Source: an uncultured Collinsella sp.
GTDB lineage: Bacteria; Actinomycetota; Coriobacteriia; Coriobacteriales; Coriobacteriaceae
Length of the DNA: 64,000 nt
Reading direction: 5' to 3'
Assembly: GCA_900762355.1 (NCBI GenBank)
Contig: CAAFGE010000031.1
Location: 1 to 64,000 of the forward strand
Shown here: positions 1-7,438 of the stretch, one piece after another
Layout of the letters: every line of letters starts with the position of its first letter
Numbering within the stretch: position 1 is the stretch's first letter
The notes under the pieces: model-generated
The model's input: the letters and a program-made list of their open reading frames with translations, nothing else
Database searches by the model: none
Told to the model about the DNA's origin: nothing
Program-made: the position numbers and the translations under genes

Positions 1-583
1 CCAGCGCGCCCTCGGCGCGCACGGAGGGGAGCTCCTCCATCAGCCTCGGCCCTCCCATGCCGCGGAACCTCGACCTGAGCCCCTCCGGCGCGGTGGTGAG
101 CAGCGACCTCGCGGTGTTTATCGCCGAGGTCCGCGCCTTCACCGCCCCGGAGCGCGCCGCGAGCATGCAGCGCACCCCGTCGACCCACCCGTCCTGGCTC
201 TTGGGGGTCCCGAGCCTTGAGCCGGACATCGCCGTGCGGGCGGCCCTCTCCGCGTCCGCCTCGTCGCACTTTCCCTGCCCCGGGCGCCTCCTCTGCATCC
301 TCGCCGGGGAGAGCGCCTCGCGCACGGGCATCCCCAGCGACGCGAGGTGCCTGGTGAGGCCCGCCCCGTAGGACGACGTCCCCTCCATCGCGACGCAGGC
401 CGGCTCCCCGGCCGCCGCGATCGCCCCGGCGAGCGCCTCGTAGCCCGCCGCGTCGGCGGGGAACTGGCGGGACAGGACCTTGCGGCCCCTCCAGTCCAGG
501 ACGTACAGCCAGTGCGAGTCGGCGTGGGTGTCGACCCCGCAGAAGACCGGCCCGCGGGCGTCGGGTATCGATTCGTTTTGCAT
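1..583 (-). CDS. IS110-family transposase, N-terminal part (cut by window edge)
   Basis: The frame starts at the ATG complementary to 581-583 and is still open at base 1, so about 194 N-terminal residues are visible. GVDTHADSHWLYVLD near residue 15 is the first acidic motif of the DEDD (RuvC-like) domain of IS110 transposases. VAMEGTSSYG and a GKCDEADAERAARTA segment follow, as usual in the family, whose members are about 400 residues long. A purine-rich GGAGCG precedes the start. Such enzymes move a circular intermediate and lack long terminal inverted repeats. The reading is more G+C-rich than its surroundings, as expected for an inserted element. The rest of the gene and the far end of the element lie outside the window. 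Confidence 0.85.
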   Translation of the reverse strand, partial: MQNESIPDARGPVFCGVDTHADSHWLYVLDWRGRKVLSRQFPADAAGYEALAGAIAAAGEPACVAMEGTSSYGAGLTRHLASLGMPVREALSPARMQRRRPGQGKCDEADAERAARTAMSGSRLGTPKSQDGWVDGVRCMLAARSGAVKARTSAINTARSLLTTAPEGLRSRFRGMGGPRLMEELPSVRAEGAL

Positions 584-905
584 GTCTCGCTCCGTTCTTT
601 CCGTGCTCGCCTGGACCGGGCAGACGGCACACTGACGGGGCGCGATAGAATGCGGTTGTTCGGGTCCGCGGTATCGCTCCATGCTCCTATTAGGTCATGC
701 GGCGGTCTCGGCTCGCCGCGGCCCGCGCGGGACATGTCAGGAAACGAGGGCAGCCCTGTGGGCGCCAGCGGAATGTGGGGTCACCGCGCGGTCCGCATCT
801 GATGGTGTCGACGTCAATGGTATACGGGTGCATCATCGACGTCTTCAATACAGAAAATATCAGTGCGGAATGTTCTGAAAACTAAGTCCAGCACGGGCCC
901 TGTGT
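584..905 (-). other. Non-coding upstream end of the IS110 element; possible guide (bridge) RNA region
   Basis: No convincing gene is present. On the minus strand a promoter-like pair, TTGAAG (848-843) and GTATAC (825-820) spaced by 17 bases, points toward the transposase. The predicted transcript has room for about 230 bases before the ATG and contains short complementary segments, for example GCGGA with TCCGC and CAGGG with CCCTC. In IS621-like members of the IS110 family the non-coding end upstream of the transposase encodes the bridge RNA that selects donor and target DNA. Assigning that role here is inference. I could not place the element boundary. Confidence 0.35.
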
Positions 906-966
906 TACCACTGTAGAGGGGTGAGATTCCTTGATCGCTCACTTAATCTAATAGGAAATTGAGCGA

Positions 967-1019
967 GGCCGGAGCTTTAGCTCCGGCCTGCCCATATAAG
1001 GGCTCGGCTTTGCCGAGCC
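967..1019. repeat. Two adjacent short hairpins
   Basis: Two perfect stems lie back to back: 9 bp at 967-975/980-988 with loop TTTA, and 8 bp at 1001-1008/1012-1019 with loop TTT. Neither is followed by a clear T-run on the plus strand, so terminator function is uncertain. No gene is seen here. Confidence 0.6.
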
Positions 1020-1047
1020 ACCAAATTTGCATCAGCCCCAGAACATG

Positions 1048-1277
1048 TTTGAGAACTGTGCTTGGAGTATGTGTTGGTAGGCCCCGAATCGGTGCTGCCT
1101 CCCGGCGCATTCCGCAGGGGGAGCGATATTTTGCAGCACGAAGTGCGCAGCAAAATATCGCTCATGCCCGAGGACGCGCCGGGAGGCAGCACCGATTCGG
1201 GGCCGGACATGCGGATCTACCTGCGCAATTACAAATTCGTAAACTTTTTTGAAAAAAGTGCTTGCACAGTTCTCGAA
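1048..1277. repeat. Nested palindrome upstream of tRNA-Leu
   Basis: Three inverted repeats are nested about one centre. The outer arms are 1048-1061 and 1264-1277 (13 of 14 complementary). The middle arms are 1080-1108 and 1176-1204 (29 bp, perfect). The inner arms are 1121-1134 and 1150-1163 (14 bp, perfect), closing on GCAC GAA GTGC at 1136-1146. The outer right arm overlaps the -35 hexamer and spacer of the tRNA-Leu promoter. It could extrude as a cruciform or fold as a long RNA. It contains no gene. Confidence 0.8.
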
Positions 1278-1290
1278 TCATAGGTTATTA
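1241..1290 (+). promoter_or_regulatory. tRNA-Leu promoter with A/T palindrome
   Basis: TTGCAC (1262-1267) and TTATTA (1285-1290) are 17 bases apart. Directly upstream is the A/T-rich palindrome ACTTTTTTGAAAAAAGT, placed like an UP element. Two other tRNA promoters in this window (4711-4761 and 7071-7117) carry the same arrangement. Confidence 0.8.
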
Positions 1291-1348
1291 TCTTCCTCGT
1301 TGAACGCGCGGGTCCAACAAAACGAAGCGCGAATCAACAACATAGCAT

Positions 1349-1438
1349 GTCGGAGTGGCGGAATTGGCAGACGCGCTAGCTTGAGGTGCTAGTGACCGCT
1401 TTTTGGTCATGCGGGTTCAAGTCCCGCCTCCGACACCA
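1349..1438 (+). tRNA. tRNA-Leu (anticodon GAG)
   Basis: This is a class II tRNA with a long variable arm. The acceptor stem pairs GTCGGAG (1349-1355) with CTCCGAC (1428-1434), followed by discriminator A and an encoded CCA. The anticodon loop TTGAGGT gives GAG, reading CUU/CUC leucine codons. The T arm carries GGTTCAAGTCC. A strong promoter precedes it and a terminator follows. Confidence 0.95.
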
Positions 1439-1448
1439 TCGCATTTGA

Positions 1449-1471
1449 GAAGCCTCTTCGGAGGCTTTTTT
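1449..1471 (+). terminator. Rho-independent terminator of tRNA-Leu
   Basis: The stem AGCCTC TTCG GAGGCT (1451-1466) is followed by a run of T. It lies between the tRNA and the phosphatase gene. Confidence 0.85.
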
Positions 1472-1497
1472 GTTACCGATAGACGGTGGGGTCCACG

Positions 1498-3843
1498 ATG
1501 GAAACGCTTGAACGCAACGAGTGGGCAGACGTTGCCCAACTAGTCGAGATCACGAGCGATGCTGTCATCATCTGCGAGCTCGACGGAACCATTCTGCATG
1601 TGAATAATCGCTTACTTGGTTTGATGTGCGAGGAACGCGCCGACGTCATCGGTGGAGATGTTAAAGACGTCCTGTACTCGTCCTCTTTTGAACGTGCGAC
1701 GGAACATCGTCTGCCATTTGAAACTGATGGCTCCGAGAACGAACTGATGCTCAAACTGAGTGACGGCTCTTTTATTCCCGTCTTGGTTCGTGCGGGCTCC
1801 GTAACGCCTCCACGCATCTTTGGGCGCCGCGCACCACGTGTCCTGGTGGCGCTTCACAGTATCGAGGAACAGTATTCTCACGACCGGCAACTCAAGCGTG
1901 CGTTATCGGAGCTTAGAGTGGCGAACAAGCGTCTCTCTGGCACGCTCTCGGTCATTATGAGCACTGTGGGCTCCGATGAGTTACCCAGCCTGCTTGATAC
2001 CGTTTTGAACCAGCTTGTAGGAACGCTCGATGCTTCGGGTGCCGCTATCTATTTTTCTGAGAGCGGCGGCTTTAAGCTTCGCGGTGTTTCCAAGGAGCTG
2101 CTCGACAGCTACCTGCCCGAGTTTTTGCCGTATGGCGCTGGCATTCCGACGTATGTTCTTCGCGAGTCGCGTGCTTGTCGCTTGTCGATTCAACAGGACC
2201 TTGAGGGCGATAAGGCCGCCTCCGGTATGTTCATGGACCTGGATAATCGTTCTAAGCACCTGTTGCGCATGCAGGATATGCCTCCGTACCGCAGTGAAAT
2301 CTGTCTTCCCGTTTTTTACGGTACGCAGATCCTTGGCGTGCTGGAAGTTGGTTGGAAACGCCCCCAGGCACCGCTCGCCTATGACGTTAATGTGCTCGAG
2401 GTCATTTGCGATTACCTGTCTATCCAGCTGGTCGGCATGGCATCGAGCCTTCGCTCCCGTCGCACGGCCGAGCTTGGCCGCTCGCTCAATGTCTTGCGGG
2501 ATGAGTTGTTTACCTTTCTAGACGATTCCGCCGCGGCTACCCAGGCGGTATCGTCCGAGATCTGCAATATGCTCAACTGCCATTTTTGCCCTATTGAGTA
2601 TGACGCCAGTCTGGATTCCTACGTCATAGATTTTGAAGGCGGCAGTCGCGTTGCTTTGCCGGACGATCCCGAGAAGCTTTTCTTTTCCACGACGGCGCCA
2701 GCGGCACGTTTGGGGGCTGCCCCTGATGGCTTTGAGGCATCTGTTTTGGGCGGCACGAGTGCCGAGGACCTTAAACACGTCCGTATAACTCGCGTTGACG
2801 AATCGATGCCTATGGGAGGCTGGCTTAGGGCGCATGGTCTGCCTTGTCAAGGTCTCTACGTCGACTCCGGCATCGAGGCGGGGCGCCCGCGCTCTGAGGG
2901 TGATGGCAAACACAGTAACGACGCGATTGTTCCTGCTTCTGTTGCGAAGAGCCCGACTACGCGCGCGCTGCTGCTTCGTGATGGTAGCCAAGAGCCGATT
3001 GATGACCTTGAATATGACTACTTGGTGCACTTGGCGCATGACTTTGAACTGATCTATGAAGGCGAATCTCAAAAGCGCGAGGAGCGCCATATCGCTCAGA
3101 CCCTCCAGATCGGCATGAGAAATTCCCTGGGGGATGTTCCGGGTATCGCAACCGATTCGGTGTACCTGTCGGCCACGAACTCGGCGTTGGTCGGCGGCGA
3201 TTTCTATACGCTCATCCGTCTTCCCGACGACTGCGCCGTCATGATTCTGGGTGATGTGTCTGGCAAAGGCATTGAGGCCGCATCGATGTCCGCGCTCGTC
3301 AAGACGGCCCTGACGGCATATGCCTGGGAGGGCGCTGGACCGGCCCGCATGGCACGCTCCCTTAACAGCATGCTCATGGGCTTTTCGAGGGTCGAGACGT
3401 TCGTGACCGCCTTTATCGCCAAGATTGACCTTAAAGCCGGACGCGCAACGTATTGTTCGGCGGGCCATCCTCCGACCATGGTCATCAGGCCAGAGTCGAT
3501 GCCGCTGGGTGGCGGCGAGTCCCGTGGGGGAGAGGTCGAGCTGCTTGGATGCCAATCGGGCGTAATCGGTGCCTTTGAGAGCATGGTGTACGAGACAGGC
3601 GTGTTTACGTTCGCCCCCGGCGACATGCTCTTCATGTATACGGATGGAACGATTGAGGCCCGCGACCGCACCGGAGCGTTCTTTGGCGAGCAGCGCTTGC
3701 GCGACCTTCTGCTTTCTGTTTCGGGGGAGGGCGTGTCGGGCATTTGCGGCAAGGTCTTGGGCGAGCTTGACCGATTTACCGAATCGGCGCTGGACGATGA
3801 CATTGCATTGGTGTCCCTTGAGTTTTTACGGGGTCGTTCATAG
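1498..3843 (+). CDS. PAS-GAF-PP2C (SpoIIE/RsbU-type) serine phosphatase
   Basis: The product of 781 residues is a sensor phosphatase of the partner-switching type. It has a PAS-like domain at about residues 10-120, a GAF domain at about 150-315, a less conserved middle region, and a C-terminal SpoIIE/PP2C domain at about 540-780. The metal-binding motifs are GGDFYTLIRL, GDVSGKGIEA, YTDGTIEARD and DDDIALVSLEF. No transmembrane segment is seen, so it is probably cytosolic. Such enzymes dephosphorylate a STAS-domain anti-anti-sigma protein, and the next gene encodes exactly such a domain. I chose ATG 1498 (GGTGGGG upstream) over GTG 1486. Confidence 0.88.
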   Translation: METLERNEWADVAQLVEITSDAVIICELDGTILHVNNRLLGLMCEERADVIGGDVKDVLYSSSFERATEHRLPFETDGSENELMLKLSDGSFIPVLVRAGSVTPPRIFGRRAPRVLVALHSIEEQYSHDRQLKRALSELRVANKRLSGTLSVIMSTVGSDELPSLLDTVLNQLVGTLDASGAAIYFSESGGFKLRGVSKELLDSYLPEFLPYGAGIPTYVLRESRACRLSIQQDLEGDKAASGMFMDLDNRSKHLLRMQDMPPYRSEICLPVFYGTQILGVLEVGWKRPQAPLAYDVNVLEVICDYLSIQLVGMASSLRSRRTAELGRSLNVLRDELFTFLDDSAAATQAVSSEICNMLNCHFCPIEYDASLDSYVIDFEGGSRVALPDDPEKLFFSTTAPAARLGAAPDGFEASVLGGTSAEDLKHVRITRVDESMPMGGWLRAHGLPCQGLYVDSGIEAGRPRSEGDGKHSNDAIVPASVAKSPTTRALLLRDGSQEPIDDLEYDYLVHLAHDFELIYEGESQKREERHIAQTLQIGMRNSLGDVPGIATDSVYLSATNSALVGGDFYTLIRLPDDCAVMILGDVSGKGIEAASMSALVKTALTAYAWEGAGPARMARSLNSMLMGFSRVETFVTAFIAKIDLKAGRATYCSAGHPPTMVIRPESMPLGGGESRGGEVELLGCQSGVIGAFESMVYETGVFTFAPGDMLFMYTDGTIEARDRTGAFFGEQRLRDLLLSVSGEGVSGICGKVLGELDRFTESALDDDIALVSLEFLRGRS

Positions 3844-3921
3844 ACGACGCTGGGCGGGCTGAATCCGTACGGTTGGGGAAACGAATGCATCGAGTGGGCT
3901 TTTTTGGGGAACCATGGTCGT

Positions 3922-4668
3922 ATGAATGAGTGGAATGACATAGCGGTTTTGACGCCACCAGGCGATATCGACATCGCCACAGTGCCTGCGCTGCGTCGGC
4001 GGTTGGATGCTTTGATTGGCCGCGGCGTGCGTCGTGTTGTCATCAACTGTCAGGCTGTTAGCTTTATCGATTCGACGGGCTTGGCATTCCTGCTTACGCG
4101 CGCTCGTGAGCTCATGAGGCGAGAAGGCCTGCTTTCGCTCGTCAATGCATCGGGTGAAGTTGTTCGCTTTTTGGAGATTGCTCGTCTTGTCGATATCCTT
4201 CATGTCGCGGGGCCGGCACGGGAGTCTATTCCCGCCATTCCGGTGGGGGAGCTGCCTCGCTGGAGTAAGAGCGTCGAGGTCCGTCAGGGTATCGAGAATC
4301 TTCCATACTACCGACATCGCATCGCCGAACTCCTTGAATCGCTTCCGTTGCGCCGTGACGAGCGCTACGATGTCGCATTGGCGTCGGGGGAGGCGCTGGG
4401 TAATGCCTATGACCATGCGGGCGGTATCGGGTGCGTCCTGACGGTTCAGGCCTATGGCGATCGCGTTGTGGTTGAGGTGCTTGATCGAGGTGCCGGCTAT
4501 TCTATCGATGAAACGAGCGAGCCGGTCGCATCCGAGGAGCGCGGCCGTGGCATCAAGCTTATGCGTATGCTCGTCGATAACGTGGAGGTTGCTCGTCGTA
4601 CGGACGGCGCCGGCACGCGCGTGCAGATGGTGAAGCTGTTTAGCGGAGCGCTGGAATCGTGTGCCTAG
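3922..4668 (+). CDS. Fused STAS (anti-anti-sigma) and HATPase_c (anti-sigma kinase) protein
   Basis: The product has 248 residues. Residues 1-100 are a STAS domain with SFIDSTGLAFLL, whose DSTGL serine is the usual phosphorylation site of SpoIIAA/RsbV proteins. Residues 125-245 are a GHKL ATPase of the RsbW/SpoIIAB type with ASGEALGNAYDHAG (N box), DRGAGYS (G1) and ERGRGIKLMRML (G2). The two roles are normally separate polypeptides, so the fusion joins kinase and substrate. With the upstream phosphatase, 78 bases away, it forms a phosphorylation switch. No sigma factor gene is adjacent. Start ATG 3922 follows GGGGA; a TTG at 3904 would add six residues. Confidence 0.85.
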   Translation: MNEWNDIAVLTPPGDIDIATVPALRRRLDALIGRGVRRVVINCQAVSFIDSTGLAFLLTRARELMRREGLLSLVNASGEVVRFLEIARLVDILHVAGPARESIPAIPVGELPRWSKSVEVRQGIENLPYYRHRIAELLESLPLRRDERYDVALASGEALGNAYDHAGGIGCVLTVQAYGDRVVVEVLDRGAGYSIDETSEPVASEERGRGIKLMRMLVDNVEVARRTDGAGTRVQMVKLFSGALESCA

Positions 4669-4710
4669 CCAATCGCTTTAGCGCGTTTGGCTATTAAGAA
4701 CATGCGGCAG

Positions 4711-4761
4711 ACAAGTTTTTTGAAAAAAGTACTTGCGTCTTTTGGACAACTCGCGTAAATT
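4711..4761 (+). promoter_or_regulatory. Promoter of the tRNA-Gly/Cys/Gly group
   Basis: TTGCGT (4733-4738) and TAAATT (4756-4761) are 17 bases apart. The A/T palindrome TTTTTTGAAAAAAGT lies immediately upstream, as at tRNA-Leu and at 7071. Confidence 0.8.
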
Positions 4762-4773
4762 AATAACCCGCAA

Positions 4774-4849
4774 GCGGACATGGCTCAGTTGGTAGAGCAC
4801 AACCTTGCCAAGGTTGGGGTCGCGGGTTCGAGCCCCGTTGTCCGCTCCA
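4774..4849 (+). tRNA. tRNA-Gly (anticodon GCC), copy 1
   Basis: GCGGACA (4774-4780) pairs with TGTCCGC (4839-4845), followed by discriminator T and an encoded CCA. The anticodon stem CAACC/GGTTG encloses TTGCCAA, giving GCC. The sequence is identical to the copies at 5001 and 7130. Confidence 0.96.
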
Positions 4850-4859
4850 TTGCATTTCC

Positions 4860-4882
4860 GGACCGTTTAGGCGGTCCTTTTT
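4860..4882 (+). terminator. Terminator between tRNA-Gly and tRNA-Cys
   Basis: A GGACCG/CGGTCC stem is followed by TTTTT. It lies directly before tRNA-Cys, which has no separate promoter that I can see, so some read-through is likely. Confidence 0.7.
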
Positions 4883-4883
4883 C

Positions 4884-4957
4884 GGCGAAGTGGCCAAGTG
4901 GTAAGGCAGAGGCCTGCAAAGCCTTTACCCCCGGTTCGAATCCGGGCTTCGCCTCCA
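4884..4957 (+). tRNA. tRNA-Cys (anticodon GCA)
   Basis: GGCGAAG pairs with CTTCGCC, followed by T and an encoded CCA. The anticodon loop CTGCAAA gives GCA. The T arm has GGTTCGAATCC. Confidence 0.95.
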
Positions 4958-4966
4958 GGCAACATC

Positions 4967-4995
4967 CGGGCGCTCCGGCGCCCGTTTTGTTTTTA
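4967..4995 (+). terminator. Terminator after tRNA-Cys
   Basis: The stem GGGCGC/GCGCCC (4968-4973/4978-4983) with loop TCCG is followed by a T-rich tract. Confidence 0.8.
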
Positions 4996-5000
4996 CATAT

Positions 5001-5076
5001 GCGGACATGGCTCAGTTGGTAGAGCACAACCTTGCCAAGGTTGGGGTCGCGGGTTCGAGCCCCGTTGTCCGCTCCA
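5001..5076 (+). tRNA. tRNA-Gly (anticodon GCC), copy 2
   Basis: This gene is identical in sequence to the copy at 4774, with an encoded CCA. It lies 5 bases after the preceding terminator tract, so it probably depends on read-through from 4711. Confidence 0.96.
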
Positions 5077-5084
5077 AACGCAGC

Positions 5085-5115
5085 AGCCCGACTACTACGG
5101 TAGCCGGGCTTTTTC
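5085..5115 (+). terminator. Terminator after the second tRNA-Gly
   Basis: An AGCCCG...CGGGCT stem with an inner CTAC/GTAG pairing is followed by TTTTT. Confidence 0.85.
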
Positions 5116-5254
5116 GTACCCATCGCATGGGCTCGAACCCGAGAGGGAGCGAGCGTTTAGGGTCGTGGCTGTGGCGCTGTTTGCCGCGAATGTCCACTTT
5201 GGGCGTATCATCGTGGGCATCTCGTATAACCTCGTTGCAAGGGAGATACGCCCC

Positions 5255-6988
5255 ATGGCTACAGAAAAGTCTTCTTCGCGCCCATGGATGTCCGATGCCG
5301 CGATCTATCAGATCTACCCGCGCTCGTTTAAGGATTCGACTGGTTCGGGTCTGGGCGATATCGCGGGCATTACCCAGCAGATGGACTATCTTGAGCGGCT
5401 GGGTATCGAGGCCATCTGGCTGAGCCCGTTTTACCCATCGCCTCTTGTTGATGGCGGCTATGATGTGGCGGGCTACTGCGATGTCGACCCACGTCTCGGG
5501 TCGCTTGACGACTTCGATGACATGATCGCTGCGGCTCACGCGCGCGGCATCAAGGTCATCGTCGACATCGTGCCCAACCATTCGTCCAACCAGCACCCCT
5601 GGTTCAAAGCCGCTCTTGCCGCCGGCCCCGGATCACCCGAGCGCGCCCGTTATATCTTCCGCGATGGTCGCGGCGAGCACGGCGAGCTGCCTCCCACCAA
5701 TTGGAATGCCAACTTTGGCGGCCCCGCCTGGACGCGCGTCGCGGACGGTCAGTGGTATCTGCACATGTTTACGCCCGAGCAGCCGGACTTTGACTGGTCG
5801 TGTCCCGAGGTTCATGCGTTCTTTTGCGACGTCCTGGCGTTTTGGAGCGATCGAGGCGTCGATGGCTTTCGCATTGATGTGGCGCACGGTCTCGCCAAGG
5901 ATCTCGACCGCGATGACCTCGACCGGTGGCATCTCGCCGAGGGCGATGACATGGTTGAGGACGGCACCCATCCGCTGTGGGACCGCAACGAGGTCCATGA
6001 GATCTATCGCGAGTGGCGCCGCGTGTTCGACCGTTATGATCCGCCGCGCAGCGCCGTTGCCGAGGCGTGGGTTCTGCCCGAGCGCCAGTATCTCTACGCA
6101 CGCCCCAGCGAGCTTGGCCAGACATTCAACTTTGAGTTCGCCAAGGCCACTTGGACCTATGATGACATGCACGCTGCAATCGAGAAGGGCTTGAAGGCGG
6201 CCATCGAATCCGATTCCGCCTCGACCTGGGTACTCTCCAACCACGACGTGCCGCGCGTGGCGACACGCTATGCCCTGCCGCAAATCAAGGCGACGCGCTA
6301 CCATCAGATTGCGCTCGACTGGCTCTTACGCGACGGGTCGTCTTATGACGAGGACCGTGAACTCGGCGAGCGCCGCGCGCGGGCGGCCCTTTTGCTCGAG
6401 CTGGCGCTTCCGGGCTCGGCATACGTGTATCAGGGTGAGGAGCTCGGCCTTTTTGAGGTGGCTGACATTCCGTGGGCTGCACTCGAAGATCCTACTGCGA
6501 CCAATACGCACGGACCGAAGCGCGAGAAGGGGCGCGACGGCTGCCGTGTGCCCCTGCCGTGGGTGGCGGCGGACGATCCCGCGCAGGGCGGATCGTTTGG
6601 GTTTTCACCGGCGGACGCCGATGCGGCGCCCCATCTGCCGCAGCCTGCATGGTTTTCCGATTACGCTGCCGATAGGGAAGAAGCGGACCCGACATCGATG
6701 CTTGCGCTCTATCGTGACGCCCTCTGGCTGCGGCGCAAGCTGCGCGGGTGCGCCAACGATCTCGCGTGGCTCGATCTTGACGGGCGCACCGGCCTTGCGG
6801 ATGGTGCCGAGGGCGCTGAGGGCGGCGTCATCGCCTATCGCCGCGACAACGGCTGGGCGTGTGTGACGAACTTCGGTGCAGCACCCGTGGAGCTGCCGGC
6901 GGGCAGGGTCCTGCTCACCTCATCACCGCTTGCAGACGGCAGGCTCGCGCAGGACAGTTCTGCCTGGATCATGCTCGCTGAGTTGTAG
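5255..6988 (+). CDS. GH13 alpha-glucosidase / oligo-1,6-glucosidase
   Basis: The product of 577 residues is a (beta/alpha)8 alpha-amylase-family hydrolase that cleaves alpha-glucosidic bonds of short oligosaccharides. It opens with AIYQIYPRSFKDS and IVPNHSS. GFRIDVAHG holds the nucleophile Asp, AVAEAWV the acid/base Glu, and VLSNHDVPR the third carboxylate. No signal peptide is seen, so it is cytosolic and acts on imported sugars. The length fits the family. A GGGAG lies nine bases before ATG 5255; the frame stays open far upstream through tRNA genes, which is not coding. Exact specificity (maltose, isomaltose, sucrose) cannot be told. Confidence 0.88.
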   Translation: MATEKSSSRPWMSDAAIYQIYPRSFKDSTGSGLGDIAGITQQMDYLERLGIEAIWLSPFYPSPLVDGGYDVAGYCDVDPRLGSLDDFDDMIAAAHARGIKVIVDIVPNHSSNQHPWFKAALAAGPGSPERARYIFRDGRGEHGELPPTNWNANFGGPAWTRVADGQWYLHMFTPEQPDFDWSCPEVHAFFCDVLAFWSDRGVDGFRIDVAHGLAKDLDRDDLDRWHLAEGDDMVEDGTHPLWDRNEVHEIYREWRRVFDRYDPPRSAVAEAWVLPERQYLYARPSELGQTFNFEFAKATWTYDDMHAAIEKGLKAAIESDSASTWVLSNHDVPRVATRYALPQIKATRYHQIALDWLLRDGSSYDEDRELGERRARAALLLELALPGSAYVYQGEELGLFEVADIPWAALEDPTATNTHGPKREKGRDGCRVPLPWVAADDPAQGGSFGFSPADADAAPHLPQPAWFSDYAADREEADPTSMLALYRDALWLRRKLRGCANDLAWLDLDGRTGLADGAEGAEGGVIAYRRDNGWACVTNFGAAPVELPAGRVLLTSSPLADGRLAQDSSAWIMLAEL

Positions 6989-7070
6989 GGGCCTCTTGCG
7001 GCGAGTTTGCGTTTGCCTGCGCTTTCCGTGGTGGCTGATGTCTTCGCGAGGTTCGCGAGGGCGTCGCAAA

Positions 7071-7117
7071 ACTTTTCAAAAAAAGTTCTTGCATTTGGGT
7101 GGATTATCCCGTATATT
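7071..7117 (+). promoter_or_regulatory. Promoter of tRNA-Gly copy 3 and tRNA-Val
   Basis: TTGCAT (7089-7094) and TATATT (7112-7117) are 17 bases apart. AACTTTTCAAAAAAAGTT lies upstream, a variant of the palindrome at the other two tRNA promoters. Confidence 0.8.
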
Positions 7118-7129
7118 AAATCCTCGCAG

Positions 7130-7205
7130 GCGGACATGGCTCAGTTGGTAGAGCACAACCTTGCCAAGGTTGGGGTCGCGGGTTCGAGCCCCGTTGTCCG
7201 CTCCA
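7130..7205 (+). tRNA. tRNA-Gly (anticodon GCC), copy 3
   Basis: This is the third identical gene for this isoacceptor. Acceptor GCGGACA/TGTCCGC, anticodon loop TTGCCAA and encoded CCA are all present. It is followed 3 bases later by tRNA-Val. Confidence 0.96.
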
Positions 7206-7208
7206 TTT

Positions 7209-7283
7209 GGGCGTTTAGCTCAGGGGGAGAGCGCTTCCCTGACACGGAAGAGGTCAGAAGTTCAAATCTTCTAACGCCCACCA
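7209..7283 (+). tRNA. tRNA-Val (anticodon GAC)
   Basis: GGGCGTT pairs with AACGCCC, followed by A and an encoded CCA. Stem CTTCC/GGAAG encloses CTGACAC, giving GAC. It is co-transcribed with the preceding tRNA-Gly. Confidence 0.95.
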
Positions 7284-7291
7284 AATGTTCG

Positions 7292-7328
7292 CAGCCCAGA
7301 GGCTATGTCCTCTGGGCTGTTTTGTTTT
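7292..7328 (+). terminator. Terminator of the Gly-Val tRNA unit
   Basis: A perfect 11-bp stem (7292-7302/7309-7319) is followed by TTTTGTTTT. Confidence 0.9.
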
Positions 7329-7438
7329 GGTCGCCAAATGGGTCGCCAAATCGTCGGCAAAAGGTACCTCGATTCATGAAAGAGCGGTTCTGAGCGTCAG
7401 TTTAGCCTTGTCATCTCAATCGAGTGGGGTTGACCATT

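Noticed and set aside
139..735. Arg/Pro/Ser-rich open frame on the minus strand
   Set aside because: It is a shifted reading of the IS110 transposase, whose true frame from 583 carries the DEDD motifs.
4898..5254. N-terminal extension of the alpha-glucosidase
   Set aside because: It would run through tRNA-Cys, tRNA-Gly and two terminators. GGGAG and ATG 5255 fit the family start.
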